Assembly: GCA_023663265.1 (NCBI GenBank)
Contig: JAMPHV010000011.1
Coordinates: 1 to 48,614 of the forward strand
DNA length: 48,614 nucleotides
Origin: Bacteroides sp.
GTDB taxonomy: Bacteria > Bacillota > Clostridia > Oscillospirales > Ruminococcaceae
Reading direction: 5' to 3'
Part shown: positions 1-9,084 of the stretch, one piece after another
Layout of the letters: each line of letters opens with the position of its first letter
Position numbering within the stretch: the first letter of the stretch is position 1
Program-made: the position numbers and the translations under genes
Notes under the pieces: model-generated
Told to the model about the DNA's origin: nothing
What the model saw: the letters and a program-made list of their open reading frames with translations, nothing else
Database searches by the model: none

Positions 1-2594
1 GCGTCCGTCACCTCGGTGTGACCCGCTGCGGCAATTTCCTCTGTTTTGGTTTCGGCGCAGTTATCGCGCTTGCAGGCGAACGTTTTAACGCCCTTTTGGG
101 TGCAGGTCGGCGCTGTTGTGACCTCGCCCTCGTTCCAATCGTGACCGAGCGCGGGAACGGTTTCCTGTTTTGTCAAGACCGCCTTGCAGACGGAGCAGTG
201 CGAACCCTCGGTCAAGCCCGTTTCGGTACAGGTCGCCGCGACCGCCGCGTCCGTTTCCTCGGTGTGACCCTTTGCGGGTATCGTCAAATCGGCAAGCTGA
301 TTTGTTCCCGCGTCATCACCGTAATCATTGCCGCACTTTTCACAGTGCCAATATTCAACCGTTCCCGCGTTCAAGCAGTCCGCGTCAACCTTTTCGTGGT
401 GCGTGAGCGAATGAACGTGGTCGAGTTTCGGGATAGTTTCCGTTCTGGTTTCTTGGCAATTCGCGCAAGTAAAGGTTTTCACTCCCTCGCTGTCCTCTGT
501 CGCGGTAGTTGTCACAACACCGTCACCCCAATCGTGACCCGTTGCGGGAACTGTCGTCTGCGCTGTTATGACCGTATCGCATACGGAGCAATGCTTGCCC
601 TCGGTCAAGCCCGTTTCGGTACAAGTCGGGGCTTTAGCCGCGTCGGTTACCTCGGTGTGACCTTTTGCTGAAACGGTAGTCTGCGTCTTTGTAATTGCGC
701 CGCAAACGGAGCATTTTTTGCCCTCGGTAAGTCCCGTTTTCGTACAAGTCGCCGCCACCGTGGGAATGATTACCTCGGTGTGCCCCTTTGCGGCGATGAC
801 CGTTTTATCAAGCGTAGTCTCGGTCTTGCTTGCGCTGTCGCTGAAATATTTCCTGCAAGTAGAACAGTACCAATATGCGGTGTTGCCCTTTTCGGTACAG
901 GTCGCGGCTTTTGCTTTTGTTTCCGTGAGAGTATGCCCCGTCGCCGCTATATCTTCCGTTTTGGTTTGTCCGCAAACCGTACAAGTATACGTTTTAACGC
1001 CCTTTGCCGTGCAAGTTGCGGCTTTCGTTATCGTACCGCTGTTCCAAGTGTGAGCCGCCTTTGTATCGGTCGCGCCGCAGTTTTTACATTTGTGCCAATG
1101 ATTGTTTTCGTCTTTAGACCAATCCTCCGAAAAAGTGTGTCCTGCCTTAATAACGGTATCGTCCGCAGTAATCTCCGTCGTGCCGTTTTCGTCCGAGAAC
1201 ATTTTATTGCATACCGAACAAGTCCAGTACGCGCTGTTCCCATCAGCGGTACAGGTCGGGTCTTTTGCCGCCGTCTCCGTAAGACTGTGAGAACCAATCA
1301 GCTTTATCGCACCGTCCGAAAAAACTACGGTATAGCCCTTATCGGATGTAAAGCTGTTGATTATGTCGCTCTTCGCCGTAGTGTCCGTTACCGATTGAGG
1401 AGTATTACAGTCAGGGCTTGAATTTGTAGTAACGCCAATTTTACTGCTTTTAGAAAAATTACTTCCTATGGTGATAATTTTGCCTGTATGAAGATGTAAA
1501 TTGCTGTTGCTCCCGTTTAAGGTATTGTCGGTAATCGTCACGTTTCCGTCGATTGTAAAAGTTCCGTTATTGAACACCCCGCCGCCTTTAAATGTACACG
1601 TATTACCCGAAATACTGCCTCCGCTCATCGTGAGCGTTCCGTTATTGTTATACAAACCGCCTCCGTATTCGGCGCTCGCATTATCTGAAATACTGCCGTT
1701 CTTCATTATGAATGTTCCTTTACTGGCAAGGGATATTCCGCCGCCGTACCCCTCGGTCGTACCAATCCCGCTCGTATTACCCGAAATAATGCCGTCGTTC
1801 ATTGTGAACGTTCCGTTGTTGATACATAAACCGCCGCCGGCCCCCGTGGTCGTATTACTCGAAATACTGCCGCCGTTCATTGTAAATGCTCCGCCGCCGG
1901 TAATGTATACTCCGCCGCCGTAATTCTGCGCTTTATTGCCCGAAACACTGCCGCCGTTCATTGTAAAAGATTCTGTTGCGGAATATACCCCGCCGGCGGT
2001 GTAACTCGTCTCATTGTTCGAAACACTACCGCCGTGCATTATAAACGTACCTAAATTGAATACCCCGCCGCCGGAACGCGCACTGTTGCCCGAAATCGCT
2101 CCGCCATACATAATGAACGTTCCGTTTTGTTCAATGTAAACCGCGCCACCCGAGTATTTATCGTTGGACGGCTTGCCGCCTGTCAGCTTGCTGCCGCTTT
2201 TACAGTCGGAAAGAGTGAGACTGCCGCCGTCTTTAATAAAAAATATACGCGCGGTACTATTTGAGTCTCCCGTATATTTAATGGTATGCCCGTTAAGGCA
2301 AATGGTAATGTCGGCGGTTATCAGGGTTTGCGTCGTCACATTAACGTCGCCGCTGAGATAATAATTCCCCGCGCTCGTCGGCAGGGAATTTGTACTTGTC
2401 CACTCCGTCCACTGAAAGCTTGTATGTGCCGCATGGTTCGGGTCGGGGCAGACCGCTCCCTCACATATTGCGTGTATGTGAGGCATCGTCACCGCCTCCA
2501 CCGCCAATCTCTGCGGCACGTCAAACACGACCGCCGCCGACATGACCGCCAACGCCGTGCCCAGCGCCGTGATCCTTCTTAAAATTCCTTTCAT
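1..2594 (-). CDS. Large secreted surface protein, beta-helix-like repeats then CxxC repeats (3' end outside window)
   Basis: Open from the ATG at 2594 to the window edge, 864 codons, no stop. The N terminus (MKGILRRITALGTALAVMSA) is a signal peptide. Around residues 40-110 is a domain with ITICLNGHTI, typical of the start of such repeat proteins. About residues 140-340 hold repeats of the type TFTMNGGSISGNTxxxGGGV, which suggests a right-handed beta-helix. From about residue 400 the sequence is made of roughly ten repeats with the pattern CTxxGxxxxxCxxCxxxxxxxIxAxGHT; one contains ENNHWHKCKNCG. The cysteine pairs could bind zinc; this is inference. The RBS is GGGGTG, 6 nt upstream. No enzymatic domain is visible. 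A cell-surface or adhesive role is likely from architecture alone. The C-terminal anchor, if any, lies outside the window. Confidence 0.85.
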   Translation of the reverse strand, partial: MKGILRRITALGTALAVMSAAVVFDVPQRLAVEAVTMPHIHAICEGAVCPDPNHAAHTSFQWTEWTSTNSLPTSAGNYYLSGDVNVTTQTLITADITICLNGHTIKYTGDSNSTARIFFIKDGGSLTLSDCKSGSKLTGGKPSNDKYSGGAVYIEQNGTFIMYGGAISGNSARSGGGVFNLGTFIMHGGSVSNNETSYTAGGVYSATESFTMNGGSVSGNKAQNYGGGVYITGGGAFTMNGGSISSNTTTGAGGGLCINNGTFTMNDGIISGNTSGIGTTEGYGGGISLASKGTFIMKNGSISDNASAEYGGGLYNNNGTLTMSGGSISGNTCTFKGGGVFNNGTFTIDGNVTITDNTLNGSNSNLHLHTGKIITIGSNFSKSSKIGVTTNSSPDCNTPQSVTDTTAKSDIINSFTSDKGYTVVFSDGAIKLIGSHSLTETAAKDPTCTADGNSAYWTCSVCNKMFSDENGTTEITADDTVIKAGHTFSEDWSKDENNHWHKCKNCGATDTKAAHTWNSGTITKAATCTAKGVKTYTCTVCGQTKTEDIAATGHTLTETKAKAATCTEKGNTAYWYCSTCRKYFSDSASKTETTLDKTVIAAKGHTEVIIPTVAATCTKTGLTEGKKCSVCGAITKTQTTVSAKGHTEVTDAAKAPTCTETGLTEGKHCSVCDTVITAQTTVPATGHDWGDGVVTTTATEDSEGVKTFTCANCQETRTETIPKLDHVHSLTHHEKVDADCLNAGTVEYWHCEKCGNDYGDDAGTNQLADLTIPAKGHTEETDAAVAATCTETGLTEGSHCSVCKAVLTKQETVPALGHDWNEGEVTTAPTCTQKGVKTFACKRDNCAETKTEEIAAAGHTEVTD

Positions 2595-2615
2595 AAGATT
2601 CACCCCTAACTAAAG

Positions 2616-2642
2616 CGTCGTCGGATTTGACCGACGCTTCCT
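2616..2642 (-). promoter_or_regulatory. Hairpin in the 5' UTR of the surface-protein gene
   Basis: AAGCGTCG at the left and CGACGCTT at the right are perfect complements, and an overlapping register (CGTCGG/CCGACG) is also possible. The hairpin lies between the predicted transcript start (about 2666) and the RBS. There is no U-tract on the minus strand, so it is not a classical terminator there; it may stabilise the mRNA or modulate translation. Confidence 0.4.
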
Positions 2643-2672
2643 TATTTTAATTATTGCAAAGCATTATTTTTC

Positions 2673-2701
2673 ATTTTAGCTTATACGCAGTGAAATGTCA
2701 A
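2673..2701 (-). promoter_or_regulatory. Sigma-A promoter of the surface-protein gene
   Basis: Read on the minus strand: TTGACA (2701-2696), 17-nt spacer, TAAAAT (2678-2673). The -35 is perfect and the -10 has five of six matches. The start would be near 2666, giving a 5' UTR of about 70 nt. Confidence 0.75.
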
Positions 2702-2706
2702 CCTCG

Positions 2707-2737
2707 TTGCGTGAAAGACCCGATTTTTTGCGTGAAA
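2707..2737 (-). repeat. Two direct repeats directly upstream of the -35 (candidate activator site)
   Basis: TTGCGTGAAA occurs at 2707-2716 and again at 2728-2737, an exact 10-bp direct repeat with a 21-bp period (two helical turns). It starts 6 bp upstream of the minus-strand -35. This geometry is like that of response-regulator sites, for example LytTR-family direct repeats, but the family of the binding protein is unknown. Confidence 0.5.
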
Positions 2738-2879
2738 CGGCAAAATTTTTTTAACGTAAGCTTCAAAACGATTGTCTGTGTAAAAATATTCTAAGGCGTT
2801 TTGTTAAAGCTGCATAAATTTACCTTTATTTTTCCCGAAAAATTCTACGCGTGTTTTTTGAAAAAATTCGGGATTTTTC

Positions 2880-2908
2880 TTGTAATGTGCGCCGAGTTGT
2901 AGTATAAT
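2880..2908 (+). promoter_or_regulatory. Sigma-A promoter of the S10-spc-alpha cluster
   Basis: TTGTAA (2880-2885), 17-nt spacer, TATAAT (2903-2908). The transcript would start near 2915 and carry a leader of about 375 nt before rpsJ. It is divergent from the surface-protein promoter 180 bp away. Confidence 0.7.
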
Positions 2909-2914
2909 ATTTAC

Positions 2915-3291
2915 TGCACGACTGCGGACGTCTTGTCCGAACAGGTGCGGCAACTGCTTGATAATGCGTTGATGCCGAAGGTTGCGGTAGCTTTTATCGG
3001 TAATTTCGGCGGAGTATGTTCGGTTTAAAATCGGGCGAAGGGCGCATTACGCCGATTTGCCTGATCTTATAAGGTCCGTTCGGGGAACGGGGAAGGACCT
3101 GCAAAAGCAGATACCCCCCACACGGCTTCCGCCGAGCGTGTTTTATGGGACAAGGTGAAACACTCGGCAGCGTGTGCTTTGCGGTAAAGCCAAAAACGGG
3201 GCTTGCGCCGCGGGCGCGTTTAAAAATGCGCTTGTCACTGCATTTATGCAGGTGCTTTCAGAACAAATCATTTGGAAAGGAGTTTACGAAA
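2915..3291 (+). other. Long structured leader upstream of rpsJ; no gene seen
   Basis: No convincing ORF. An in-frame ATG at 3145 would extend rpsJ, but it has no RBS and codes for a non-conserved extension. Inverted repeats: 2925-2939 (CGGAC/GTCCG); 3073-3101 (AGGTCC/GGACCT with an inner CGTTC/GAACG); 3131-3167 (GCCGA plus GTGTTT against AAACAC plus TCGGC, 2-nt bulge); 3236-3254 (CAC-TGCAT/ATGCA-GTG). Long leaders of r-protein operons often bind a product of the operon; which protein would bind here is not visible. Confidence 0.45.
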
Positions 3292-3603
3292 GTGGCAGTT
3301 AAGGAAAAGGTTCGCGTTAAGGTAAAGGGCTACGACCATACCATAGTTGACGCCGCGGCGGCTAAGATTGTCGAGACCGCTAAGCGCACAGGTTCGAGAG
3401 TAGCGGGTCCCGTGCCCCTTCCCACCGATAAGGAAGTCGTTACCATTCTCCGTGCCGTACACAAGTACAAGGACAGCCGTGAACAGTTCGAGCAGAGGAC
3501 CCACAAGCGTCTTATCGACGTCATCAGACCCACCAATAAGACGATTGAAGCTCTCCAAAGCCTCGAGCTTCCCGCGGGCGTTGAAATTTCCATGGATATC
3601 TGA
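3292..3603 (+). CDS. rpsJ: Ribosomal protein S10 (uS10)
   Basis: Small-subunit head protein, also NusE, the partner of NusB in antitermination. 103 aa, the standard length. The start is GTG at 3292, preceded by GGAAAGGAG, giving [16 protein letters not shown]; an upstream ATG at 3145 in the same frame is rejected because it would add 49 non-conserved residues without an RBS. The S10 segment [16 protein letters not shown] and the C-terminal [13 protein letters not shown] are present. First gene of the cluster, 167 nt before rplC. Confidence 0.97.
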   Translation: MAVKEKVRVKVKGYDHTIVDAAAAKIVETAKRTGSRVAGPVPLPTDKEVVTILRAVHKYKDSREQFEQRTHKRLIDVIRPTNKTIEALQSLELPAGVEISMDI

Positions 3604-3695
3604 GACCTTCACGGAATTTCAGGAATGTGTTAAGTAAGCGGCAAAGCTTAAGTCGTATATAAAAAAGTATATGCGGGGATCGCCGTTTACCTCTA

Positions 3696-3721
3696 ACCAA
3701 GGCAGATACGCTGCACTTGGT
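3696..3721 (+). promoter_or_regulatory. Hairpin in the rpsJ-rplC gap
   Basis: ACCAAG-GCAG pairs with CTGC-(A)-CTTGGT around a 5-nt loop; ten base pairs with a single bulge. A second small stem (GTTGTG/CACAAC) follows just before the rplC RBS. There is no U-tract, so it is not an obvious terminator. Confidence 0.4.
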
Positions 3722-3770
3722 CATGTTGTGGAATGCACAACCAATAACCAATGGAAGGAAAGGTCAACAA

Positions 3771-4403
3771 ATGACAAAAGGTTTAATCGCTAAGAAAATC
3801 GGTATGACGCAGATTTTCGACGAGAACGGCAAGGTCGTTCCCGTAACGGTCGTTGAAGCGGGTCCTTGCGTTGTGGTCCAGAAGAAGACCGTTGAAAACG
3901 ACGGCTACGACGCAGTTCAGCTCGGCTTCGGCGACGTTTCCCCCAAGGGCGTGAACAAGCCCGAGCAGGGACATTTCAAGAAGAACGACGTGGCGTTCAA
4001 GAGATTCTTAAAGGAATTCAGACTGAACGACACGGGCGCGGTAAACGTGGGAGACGTTCTTAAGGCCGATGTGTTCGCCGCGGGCGACGTTATCGACGTT
4101 AAGGGCACCAGCAAGGGCAAGGGCTTCCAGGGCGCTATCAAGCGTCATAATCAGCACAGACTTAAGGAGACCCACGGCTCGGGTCCTGTCGCAAGACAGG
4201 CGGGCTCCATGGGCGCCTGCTCCAGCCCCTCGAGAATATTCAAGGGCAAGGGCATGGCAGGTCATATGGGCGCAGAGACCGTTACCGTTCAGAATTTGGT
4301 AGTGGTAAAGGTCGACGCGGAAAATAATCTTATCGCAATCAAGGGCGCGGTCCCCGGTCCCAAGGGCGGACTGGTATGCCTCACCGATGCGGTCAAGGCT
4401 TAA
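3771..4403 (+). CDS. rplC: Ribosomal protein L3 (uL3)
   Basis: Early-assembly 23S rRNA-binding protein reaching the peptidyl-transferase region. 210 aa. The start is the ATG at 3771 after GGAAGGAAAGG, giving [16 protein letters not shown], the family's usual N terminus; an ATG at 3717 adds 18 non-conserved residues. The central loop carries [20 protein letters not shown] and [10 protein letters not shown], the L3 signature that contacts the peptidyl-transferase centre. Followed after 16 nt by rplD. Confidence 0.97.
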   Translation: MTKGLIAKKIGMTQIFDENGKVVPVTVVEAGPCVVVQKKTVENDGYDAVQLGFGDVSPKGVNKPEQGHFKKNDVAFKRFLKEFRLNDTGAVNVGDVLKADVFAAGDVIDVKGTSKGKGFQGAIKRHNQHRLKETHGSGPVARQAGSMGACSSPSRIFKGKGMAGHMGAETVTVQNLVVVKVDAENNLIAIKGAVPGPKGGLVCLTDAVKA

Positions 4404-4419
4404 GGGAGGAGGATTTATA

Positions 4420-5043
4420 ATGGCAAAGGTATCGGTTTATGATATGAACGGCAATACAGTCTCCGAGCTTGAGCTTAACGATGCGGTGTTCGGCATCGAA
4501 CCCAGCGAGTACGCCATGCATCAGGCAGTGGTAAATTACCTGGCGAATCAGCGTCACGGCACTCAGTCCACACTGACCAGAACAGAGGTCAGCGGCGGCG
4601 GCAGAAAGCCCTGGAGACAAAAGGGCACAGGTCACGCAAGACAAGGCTCCACCAGAAGCCCTCAGTGGCGTCACGGCGGCGTTGCTCTTGGACCCAAGCC
4701 CAGAAGCTACAAATACACGCTTAATAAAAAGGTAAAGAGACTGGCTCTCCTTTCCGCTCTGTCTTCCAAGGCACAGGAGAACGAGATCGTTGTTGTGGAC
4801 AGCATTAAGACCGACGAGTTCAAGACAAAGAACATCGTTAGTATGCTTAAGGCTCTGAACGTGGACGGAAAGGCTCTTATCGTTCTTGACAGCGTTGACA
4901 AAAAGGTGATCAAGAGCGCGGCTAACATTCCCGGCGTTAAGACCACGCAGGTGGGCACTCTTAACGTTTACGACATTCTTAATTGCAGCAAGTTCGTTGT
5001 CGTTAAGGACGCGGTAGCAAAAATCGAGGAGGTATATGCATAA
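4420..5043 (+). CDS. rplD: Ribosomal protein L4 (uL4)
   Basis: Lines the peptide exit tunnel; in E. coli it also represses the S10 operon. 207 aa, starting at the ATG at 4420 after GGGAGGAGG, giving [12 protein letters not shown]. The tunnel loop [20 protein letters not shown] and the following [10 protein letters not shown] are intact. Its stop TAA overlaps the rplW ATG (TAATG), which suggests translational coupling. Whether L4 regulates this operon, as in gamma-proteobacteria, cannot be told from the sequence. Confidence 0.97.
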   Translation: MAKVSVYDMNGNTVSELELNDAVFGIEPSEYAMHQAVVNYLANQRHGTQSTLTRTEVSGGGRKPWRQKGTGHARQGSTRSPQWRHGGVALGPKPRSYKYTLNKKVKRLALLSALSSKAQENEIVVVDSIKTDEFKTKNIVSMLKALNVDGKALIVLDSVDKKVIKSAANIPGVKTTQVGTLNVYDILNCSKFVVVKDAVAKIEEVYA

Positions 5044-5342
5044 TGGAAAAGACAGTTCAGGATATCATTATCCGCCCCATTATCACCGAGGCTTCCATGG
5101 ACGCGCTTGCCGACAGAAAGTATACCTTTAGGGTTGCGAAGAGCGCCAACAAGATCGAGATCAAGAAGGCTGTTGAGCAGCTTTTCAAGGACGTTAAGGT
5201 CGAAAAGGTCAACACCATGAACGTTCGCGGAAGAAAGAAGAGAATGGGCAGAAACGAGGGCTATACCACCGCGTGGAAAAAGGCTATCGTTACAATAACC
5301 CCCGATTCAAAGACCATCGAGTTCTTCGACGGCATGATTTAA
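5043..5342 (+). CDS. rplW: Ribosomal protein L23 (uL23)
   Basis: Sits at the tunnel exit and is the docking point for trigger factor and SRP. 99 aa, typical. The N-terminal [12 protein letters not shown] and the C-terminal [20 protein letters not shown] match the family. The start overlaps the rplD stop by one base. 17 nt separate it from rplB. Confidence 0.97.
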   Translation: MEKTVQDIIIRPIITEASMDALADRKYTFRVAKSANKIEIKKAVEQLFKDVKVEKVNTMNVRGRKKRMGRNEGYTTAWKKAIVTITPDSKTIEFFDGMI

Positions 5343-5359
5343 GTAAGGAGTTGAATTAA

Positions 5360-6193
5360 ATGGCTATCAAAACCTATAAGCCCGTGACCCCCGGTCGCAG
5401 AGGCATGACTGTTATTGATTACAGCGGTTTGTCAAAGGTTGCTCCCGAAAAGAGTCTGCTTGAAACCGTCAAGAAGCACTCGGGACGCAACAGCTACGGC
5501 AGAATCACCGTAAGACATAAGGGCGGCGGAAACAGAAGAAAGTACAGAGTGATCGATTTCAAGAGAAATAAACTCGGCATGGATGCCGAGGTCATGACCC
5601 TCGAGTACGACCCCAACAGGACCGCTTTCATCGCTCTTGTTAAATACGAGGACGGAGAGAAAAGATATATCATTGCTCCCGAAGGACTTAAGGTAGGCGA
5701 CAAGGTAAGAGCCGGCGCCGACGCCGACATCAAGCCCGGAAACGCGCTTCCCATGATAAATATCCCCGTGGGCACCGTTATCCACAACGTCGAGCTTCAC
5801 CCCGGCAAGGGCGCGCAGCTTGTGCGCTCCGCAGGCAATATGGCTCAGCTCATGGCTAAGGAAAACGGCTACGCGATGGTAAGACTTCCCAGCGGCGAGC
5901 TTCGCAACGTTCCCGAAAACTGCATGGCTACGATAGGCGTTGTTTCCAACGCGGATCACTCCAATGTAAACCTCGGCAAAGCGGGACGCACTCGTCATAT
6001 GGGCGTAAGACCCACCGTAAGAGGCTCCGTTATGAACCCCAACGACCACCCTCACGGCGGCGGCGAAGGCAAATCGCCCGTTGGACGTCCCGGTCCTGTT
6101 ACCCCTTGGGGCAAGCCCGCCATGGGTTACAAGACCCGCAAGGCAAAGAACAGCACCAACAAGTTCATCGTCAAGAGAAGAAACGGCAAGTAA
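5360..6193 (+). CDS. rplB: Ribosomal protein L2 (uL2)
   Basis: Largest 23S-binding protein, needed for subunit association and peptidyl-transferase assembly. 277 aa, the usual length. The start [18 protein letters not shown] follows GTAAGGAG. The C-terminal signature [19 protein letters not shown], with the histidine important for peptidyl transfer, is complete. A 175-nt gap with a perfect hairpin separates it from rpsS, unusual inside this operon. Confidence 0.97.
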   Translation: MAIKTYKPVTPGRRGMTVIDYSGLSKVAPEKSLLETVKKHSGRNSYGRITVRHKGGGNRRKYRVIDFKRNKLGMDAEVMTLEYDPNRTAFIALVKYEDGEKRYIIAPEGLKVGDKVRAGADADIKPGNALPMINIPVGTVIHNVELHPGKGAQLVRSAGNMAQLMAKENGYAMVRLPSGELRNVPENCMATIGVVSNADHSNVNLGKAGRTRHMGVRPTVRGSVMNPNDHPHGGGEGKSPVGRPGPVTPWGKPAMGYKTRKAKNSTNKFIVKRRNGK

Positions 6194-6304
6194 GCCGAAA
6201 TCTGAATTATTAAAAACTCTTAATTATACCGCAATTGTTAATAAGCACCGCTTTTCGCAGCTCAAAGCATCGGGCTGATGAAGAAAGTGTCCGTAAAAAA
6301 GGAC

Positions 6305-6331
6305 ATGTATTGCCGCAAAGCGGCAATACAT
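6305..6331 (+). promoter_or_regulatory. Perfect 12-bp hairpin in the rplB-rpsS gap
   Basis: ATGTATTGCCGC (6305-6316) and GCGGCAATACAT (6320-6331) are perfect complements with an AAA loop. No run of T follows, so it is not a classical intrinsic terminator. It lies 37 nt before the rpsS start and could be an RNA processing or stability element, or a remnant of a small palindromic repeat. A minor stem TGTCC/GGACA precedes it. Confidence 0.5.
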
Positions 6332-6368
6332 AGGTGAATTAACTTGCAATTGAAAGGATATTATTAAC

Positions 6369-6644
6369 ATGAGCAGAAGCATCAAGAAGGGACCGTACGT
6401 GCAGGAGGCGCTCTATAAAAGAGTGCTCGCCATGAACGAAGCAGGCGAAAAGAAGGTTCTTAAGACCTGGAGCCGTTCAAGCACGATCTTTCCCGATTTC
6501 GTAGGACACACATTCGCAGTACACGACGGCAGAAAACACGTTCCCGTTTATGTTACCGAGGATATGGTAGGTCATAAGCTGGGCGAATTTGCTCCCACCA
6601 GAACCTTTAAGGGTCACGTGGGAAGCAAGACCACTAAGAAGTAA
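6369..6644 (+). CDS. rpsS: Ribosomal protein S19 (uS19)
   Basis: Small-subunit head protein, pairs with S13 near the A site. 91 aa, typical, starting [12 protein letters not shown] after GAAAGGA. The conserved core [20 protein letters not shown] and the C-terminal [14 protein letters not shown] are intact. 13 nt upstream of rplV, separated by GGAGG. Confidence 0.97.
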   Translation: MSRSIKKGPYVQEALYKRVLAMNEAGEKKVLKTWSRSSTIFPDFVGHTFAVHDGRKHVPVYVTEDMVGHKLGEFAPTRTFKGHVGSKTTKK

Positions 6645-6657
6645 GGAGGAGTAACGT

Positions 6658-6993
6658 ATGGAGGCAAGAGCAGAACTCAAACACGTTCGTATTTCGCCCC
6701 GCAAGGTGAAGATCGTGCTTGACCTTATCAGAAACAAGCCCTGCGACGTGGCTATGGCTACGTTAAAGCTGACGCCCAAGGCTGCCAGCGAGCCGCTTAT
6801 GAAGCTTCTCAAGTCCGCTATGGCAAACGCGGAGAATAACCACAACATGGACGTCGGAAGCTGCTATGTTTCCGAGTGCTGGTGCGGAGAGGGTGTTACG
6901 CTGAAAAGAATAAGACCCGCCGCCAAGGGAAGCGCTCACCGCATTTTAAAAAGAACATCCAACATCGTTTTGGTTGTCAAGGAAGCAGAATAA
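6658..6993 (+). CDS. rplV: Ribosomal protein L22 (uL22)
   Basis: Binds all 23S domains; its extended hairpin lines the exit tunnel, the site of some macrolide-resistance changes. 111 aa, starting MEARAELKHVRISPRKVK after AAGGAGG. The C-terminal hairpin has LKRIRPAAKGSAHRILKRTS, no deletion or insertion seen. 12 nt before rpsC. Confidence 0.97.
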   Translation: MEARAELKHVRISPRKVKIVLDLIRNKPCDVAMATLKLTPKAASEPLMKLLKSAMANAENNHNMDVGSCYVSECWCGEGVTLKRIRPAAKGSAHRILKRTSNIVLVVKEAE

Positions 6994-7005
6994 GGGAGGA
7001 TAACA

Positions 7006-7770
7006 ATGGGACAAAAGGTTAATCCACACGGTCTTAGAGTGGGTGTTATCAAGGATTGGGATTCTCGCTGGTATGCGGGTAAGGCAACCTTCGGCGACAC
7101 ATTGGTTGAAGACTTTAGGATACGTGAGTATTTGAAGAAAAAGCTCTATAAGGCGGGTATCCCCGATATCGAGATCGAGCGCGACGCCGCAAGAGTTAAG
7201 ATTCACATTCACTGCGCACAGCCCGGTATGGTTATCGGACAGAAGGGCGCGGAGATAGAAAAGCTCAGGACCGAGCTTGAAAAGATGACGAACGGCAAGC
7301 CCGTAAACATCAACATTATCGAGGTAAAGAACCGCGATATGAACGCTCAGCTCATTGCGGAGAACATCGCTTCTCAGCTTGAGGGACGCGTAAGCTTCAG
7401 AAGAGCAATGAAGTCCTGCATCGGGCGCACCATGAAGTGCGGCGCAAAGGGCATTAAGACGCAGGTAAGCGGAAGACTCGGCGGCGCCGAGATCGCCCGT
7501 ACCGAAAGCTATCATGAAGGGACAATTCCCCTGCAAACGCTTCGCGCCGACATCGATTACGGCGTAGCAAGAGCAAACACCACCTACGGCATTATCGGCG
7601 TTAAGGTTTGGCTGTACAAGGGCGAGGTCCTCAAGGGCGAGATCGGCAAGGAAAGAAAGCCCGAAAAGCCCGCAAGAAAAGCAAGAGATAACCGCGATAA
7701 TCGCGAAAACCGCGGGGAAAGAAGAAATTCCAGACCCAGAGCAGAGAAAAAAGAAGGGGGTAACGAGTAA
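7006..7770 (+). CDS. rpsC: Ribosomal protein S3 (uS3), extended C terminus
   Basis: Forms the mRNA entry pore with S4 and S5. 254 aa, against roughly 210-235 in most Firmicutes; the extra part is a charged tail (about residues 220-254) of RDNRDNREN-type, Arg/Asn/Glu-rich low complexity. The start [20 protein letters not shown] and the KH domain [15 protein letters not shown] are standard. Its TAA overlaps the rplP ATG, so the two are likely coupled. Confidence 0.97.
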   Translation: MGQKVNPHGLRVGVIKDWDSRWYAGKATFGDTLVEDFRIREYLKKKLYKAGIPDIEIERDAARVKIHIHCAQPGMVIGQKGAEIEKLRTELEKMTNGKPVNINIIEVKNRDMNAQLIAENIASQLEGRVSFRRAMKSCIGRTMKCGAKGIKTQVSGRLGGAEIARTESYHEGTIPLQTLRADIDYGVARANTTYGIIGVKVWLYKGEVLKGEIGKERKPEKPARKARDNRDNRENRGERRNSRPRAEKKEGGNE

Positions 7771-8192
7771 TGCTCCTTCCAAAGAGAGTTAAGCACCGCA
7801 GAGTGCAGAGAGGTCGTATGACCGGTAAAGCAACACGTGGTAACGTAGTATGCTACGGTGATTTCGGCTTGCAGGCGTTGGAGCCCGCATGGATAACCAG
7901 CAACCAGATCGAGGCAGCCCGTATCGCAATGACGCGTTATATAAAGCGCGGCGGTCAGGTATGGATCAAGATATTCCCCGATATGCCCGTGACCAAGAAG
8001 CCTATGGGTACCCGTATGGGTTCCGGTAAGGGCGCTCCCGAATACTGGGTAGCTGTGGTAAAGCCTGGCAGGGTAATGTTTGAAATTGCAGGAGTAAGCG
8101 AGGAAATTGCGAGAGAGGCTATGCGTCTCGCAATGCACAAGCTTCCCATCAAGTGCAAGTTCGTTAAGAAGGAAGAAGGAGGCGAGCAGTAA
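7770..8192 (+). CDS. rplP: Ribosomal protein L16 (uL16)
   Basis: Late-assembly 50S protein that positions A-site tRNA. 140 aa. The N terminus [19 protein letters not shown] and the segment [20 protein letters not shown] are the family signatures; the arginine in GTRMGSGKG is the one hydroxylated in some bacteria. The stop overlaps the rpmC start (TAATG). Confidence 0.97.
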   Translation: MLLPKRVKHRRVQRGRMTGKATRGNVVCYGDFGLQALEPAWITSNQIEAARIAMTRYIKRGGQVWIKIFPDMPVTKKPMGTRMGSGKGAPEYWVAVVKPGRVMFEIAGVSEEIAREAMRLAMHKLPIKCKFVKKEEGGEQ

Positions 8193-8395
8193 TGAAGGCT
8201 GTAAAGGAAATCAGAGAGCTGAGCGAGGCGGAGCTTAACACAAGAGAAACCGAGCTTAAACAGGAACTGTTCAACCTCCGTTTTCAGCTTGCCGTCAACC
8301 GTCTTGAAAACCCCATGAGGATCAAAGCGGTCAAGAAGGAAATCGCAGTTGTAAAAACGATTCGCCGCCAGCGCGAAATCGAAGCCAATAAGTAA
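8192..8395 (+). CDS. rpmC: Ribosomal protein L29 (uL29)
   Basis: Small two-helix protein beside L23 at the tunnel exit. 67 aa, typical. The conserved core is [17 protein letters not shown] followed by [18 protein letters not shown]. It starts on the last base of the rplP stop. Confidence 0.96.
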   Translation: MKAVKEIRELSEAELNTRETELKQELFNLRFQLAVNRLENPMRIKAVKKEIAVVKTIRRQREIEANK

Positions 8396-8412
8396 GAGGG
8401 GAGGAACGAACT

Positions 8413-8673
8413 TTGGAAAACACAAGAAACCTTAGGAAGACAAGAGTTGGCGTTGTAGTAAGCAACAAGATGGACAAAACAGTTGTTGTAGCATTAAAGG
8501 ACAATGTTCGCCACCCCTTGTACAAGAAGATCATCAAGCGCACGATCAAGCTTAAAGCTCACGACGAGGAAAACACCTGCAACGTAGGCGATAAGGTAAG
8601 GATCATGGAAACAAGACCTCTTTCCAAGGACAAGAGGTGGAGACTTGTTGAAGTGCTTGAAAGAAGCAAGTAA
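8413..8673 (+). CDS. rpsQ: Ribosomal protein S17 (uS17), TTG start
   Basis: Primary 16S-binding OB-fold protein. 86 aa. The only sensible start is TTG at 8413, after GAGGGGAGG, giving [20 protein letters not shown]. The core [19 protein letters not shown] and the C-terminal [18 protein letters not shown] match the family. The same kind of start is used by rpsE and infA here. Confidence 0.96.
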   Translation: MENTRNLRKTRVGVVVSNKMDKTVVVALKDNVRHPLYKKIIKRTIKLKAHDEENTCNVGDKVRIMETRPLSKDKRWRLVEVLERSK

Positions 8674-8697
8674 TCATAACGGAAGGAGTAAAAACCA

Positions 8698-9066
8698 ATG
8701 ATACAAATGCAGACACGCCTTAAAGTGGCTGATAACACAGGCGCGAAAGAGCTTATGTGCATCAGAGTGTTAGGCGGCACGCGCAGAAAGTACGCCAATA
8801 TCGGCGACGTAGTTGTGGCTTCCGTTAAGAAGGCAGCTCCCGGCGGCACGGTCAAGAAGGGCGACGTTGTAAAATGCGTTATCGTCCGCAGCGCTACCGG
8901 CGTAAGACGCGACGACGGCACCTATATCCGTTTCGACGAAAACGCGGCTGTTTTAATCAAGGAAGACAAAAACCCCAGAGGGACCCGTATTTTCGGACCT
9001 GTGGCAAGAGAGCTCCGTGATAAGGAATATATGAAGATCCTTTCCCTTGCTCCCGAAGTACTTTAA
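8698..9066 (+). CDS. rplN: Ribosomal protein L14 (uL14)
   Basis: Forms part of the subunit interface (bridges B5 and B8). 122 aa, exactly the family length. [20 protein letters not shown] at the N terminus and [20 protein letters not shown] at the C terminus are diagnostic. RBS GGAAGGAG. 18 nt before rplX. Confidence 0.97.
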   Translation: MIQMQTRLKVADNTGAKELMCIRVLGGTRRKYANIGDVVVASVKKAAPGGTVKKGDVVKCVIVRSATGVRRDDGTYIRFDENAAVLIKEDKNPRGTRIFGPVARELRDKEYMKILSLAPEVL

Positions 9067-9084
9067 GCAGAAGGAGGAGCAGGA

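Noticed and set aside
18-2582. Plus-strand reading frames over the first 2.6 kb
   Set aside because: They are shadows of the minus-strand surface protein, whose frame is uninterrupted and has a signal peptide, RBS and promoter.
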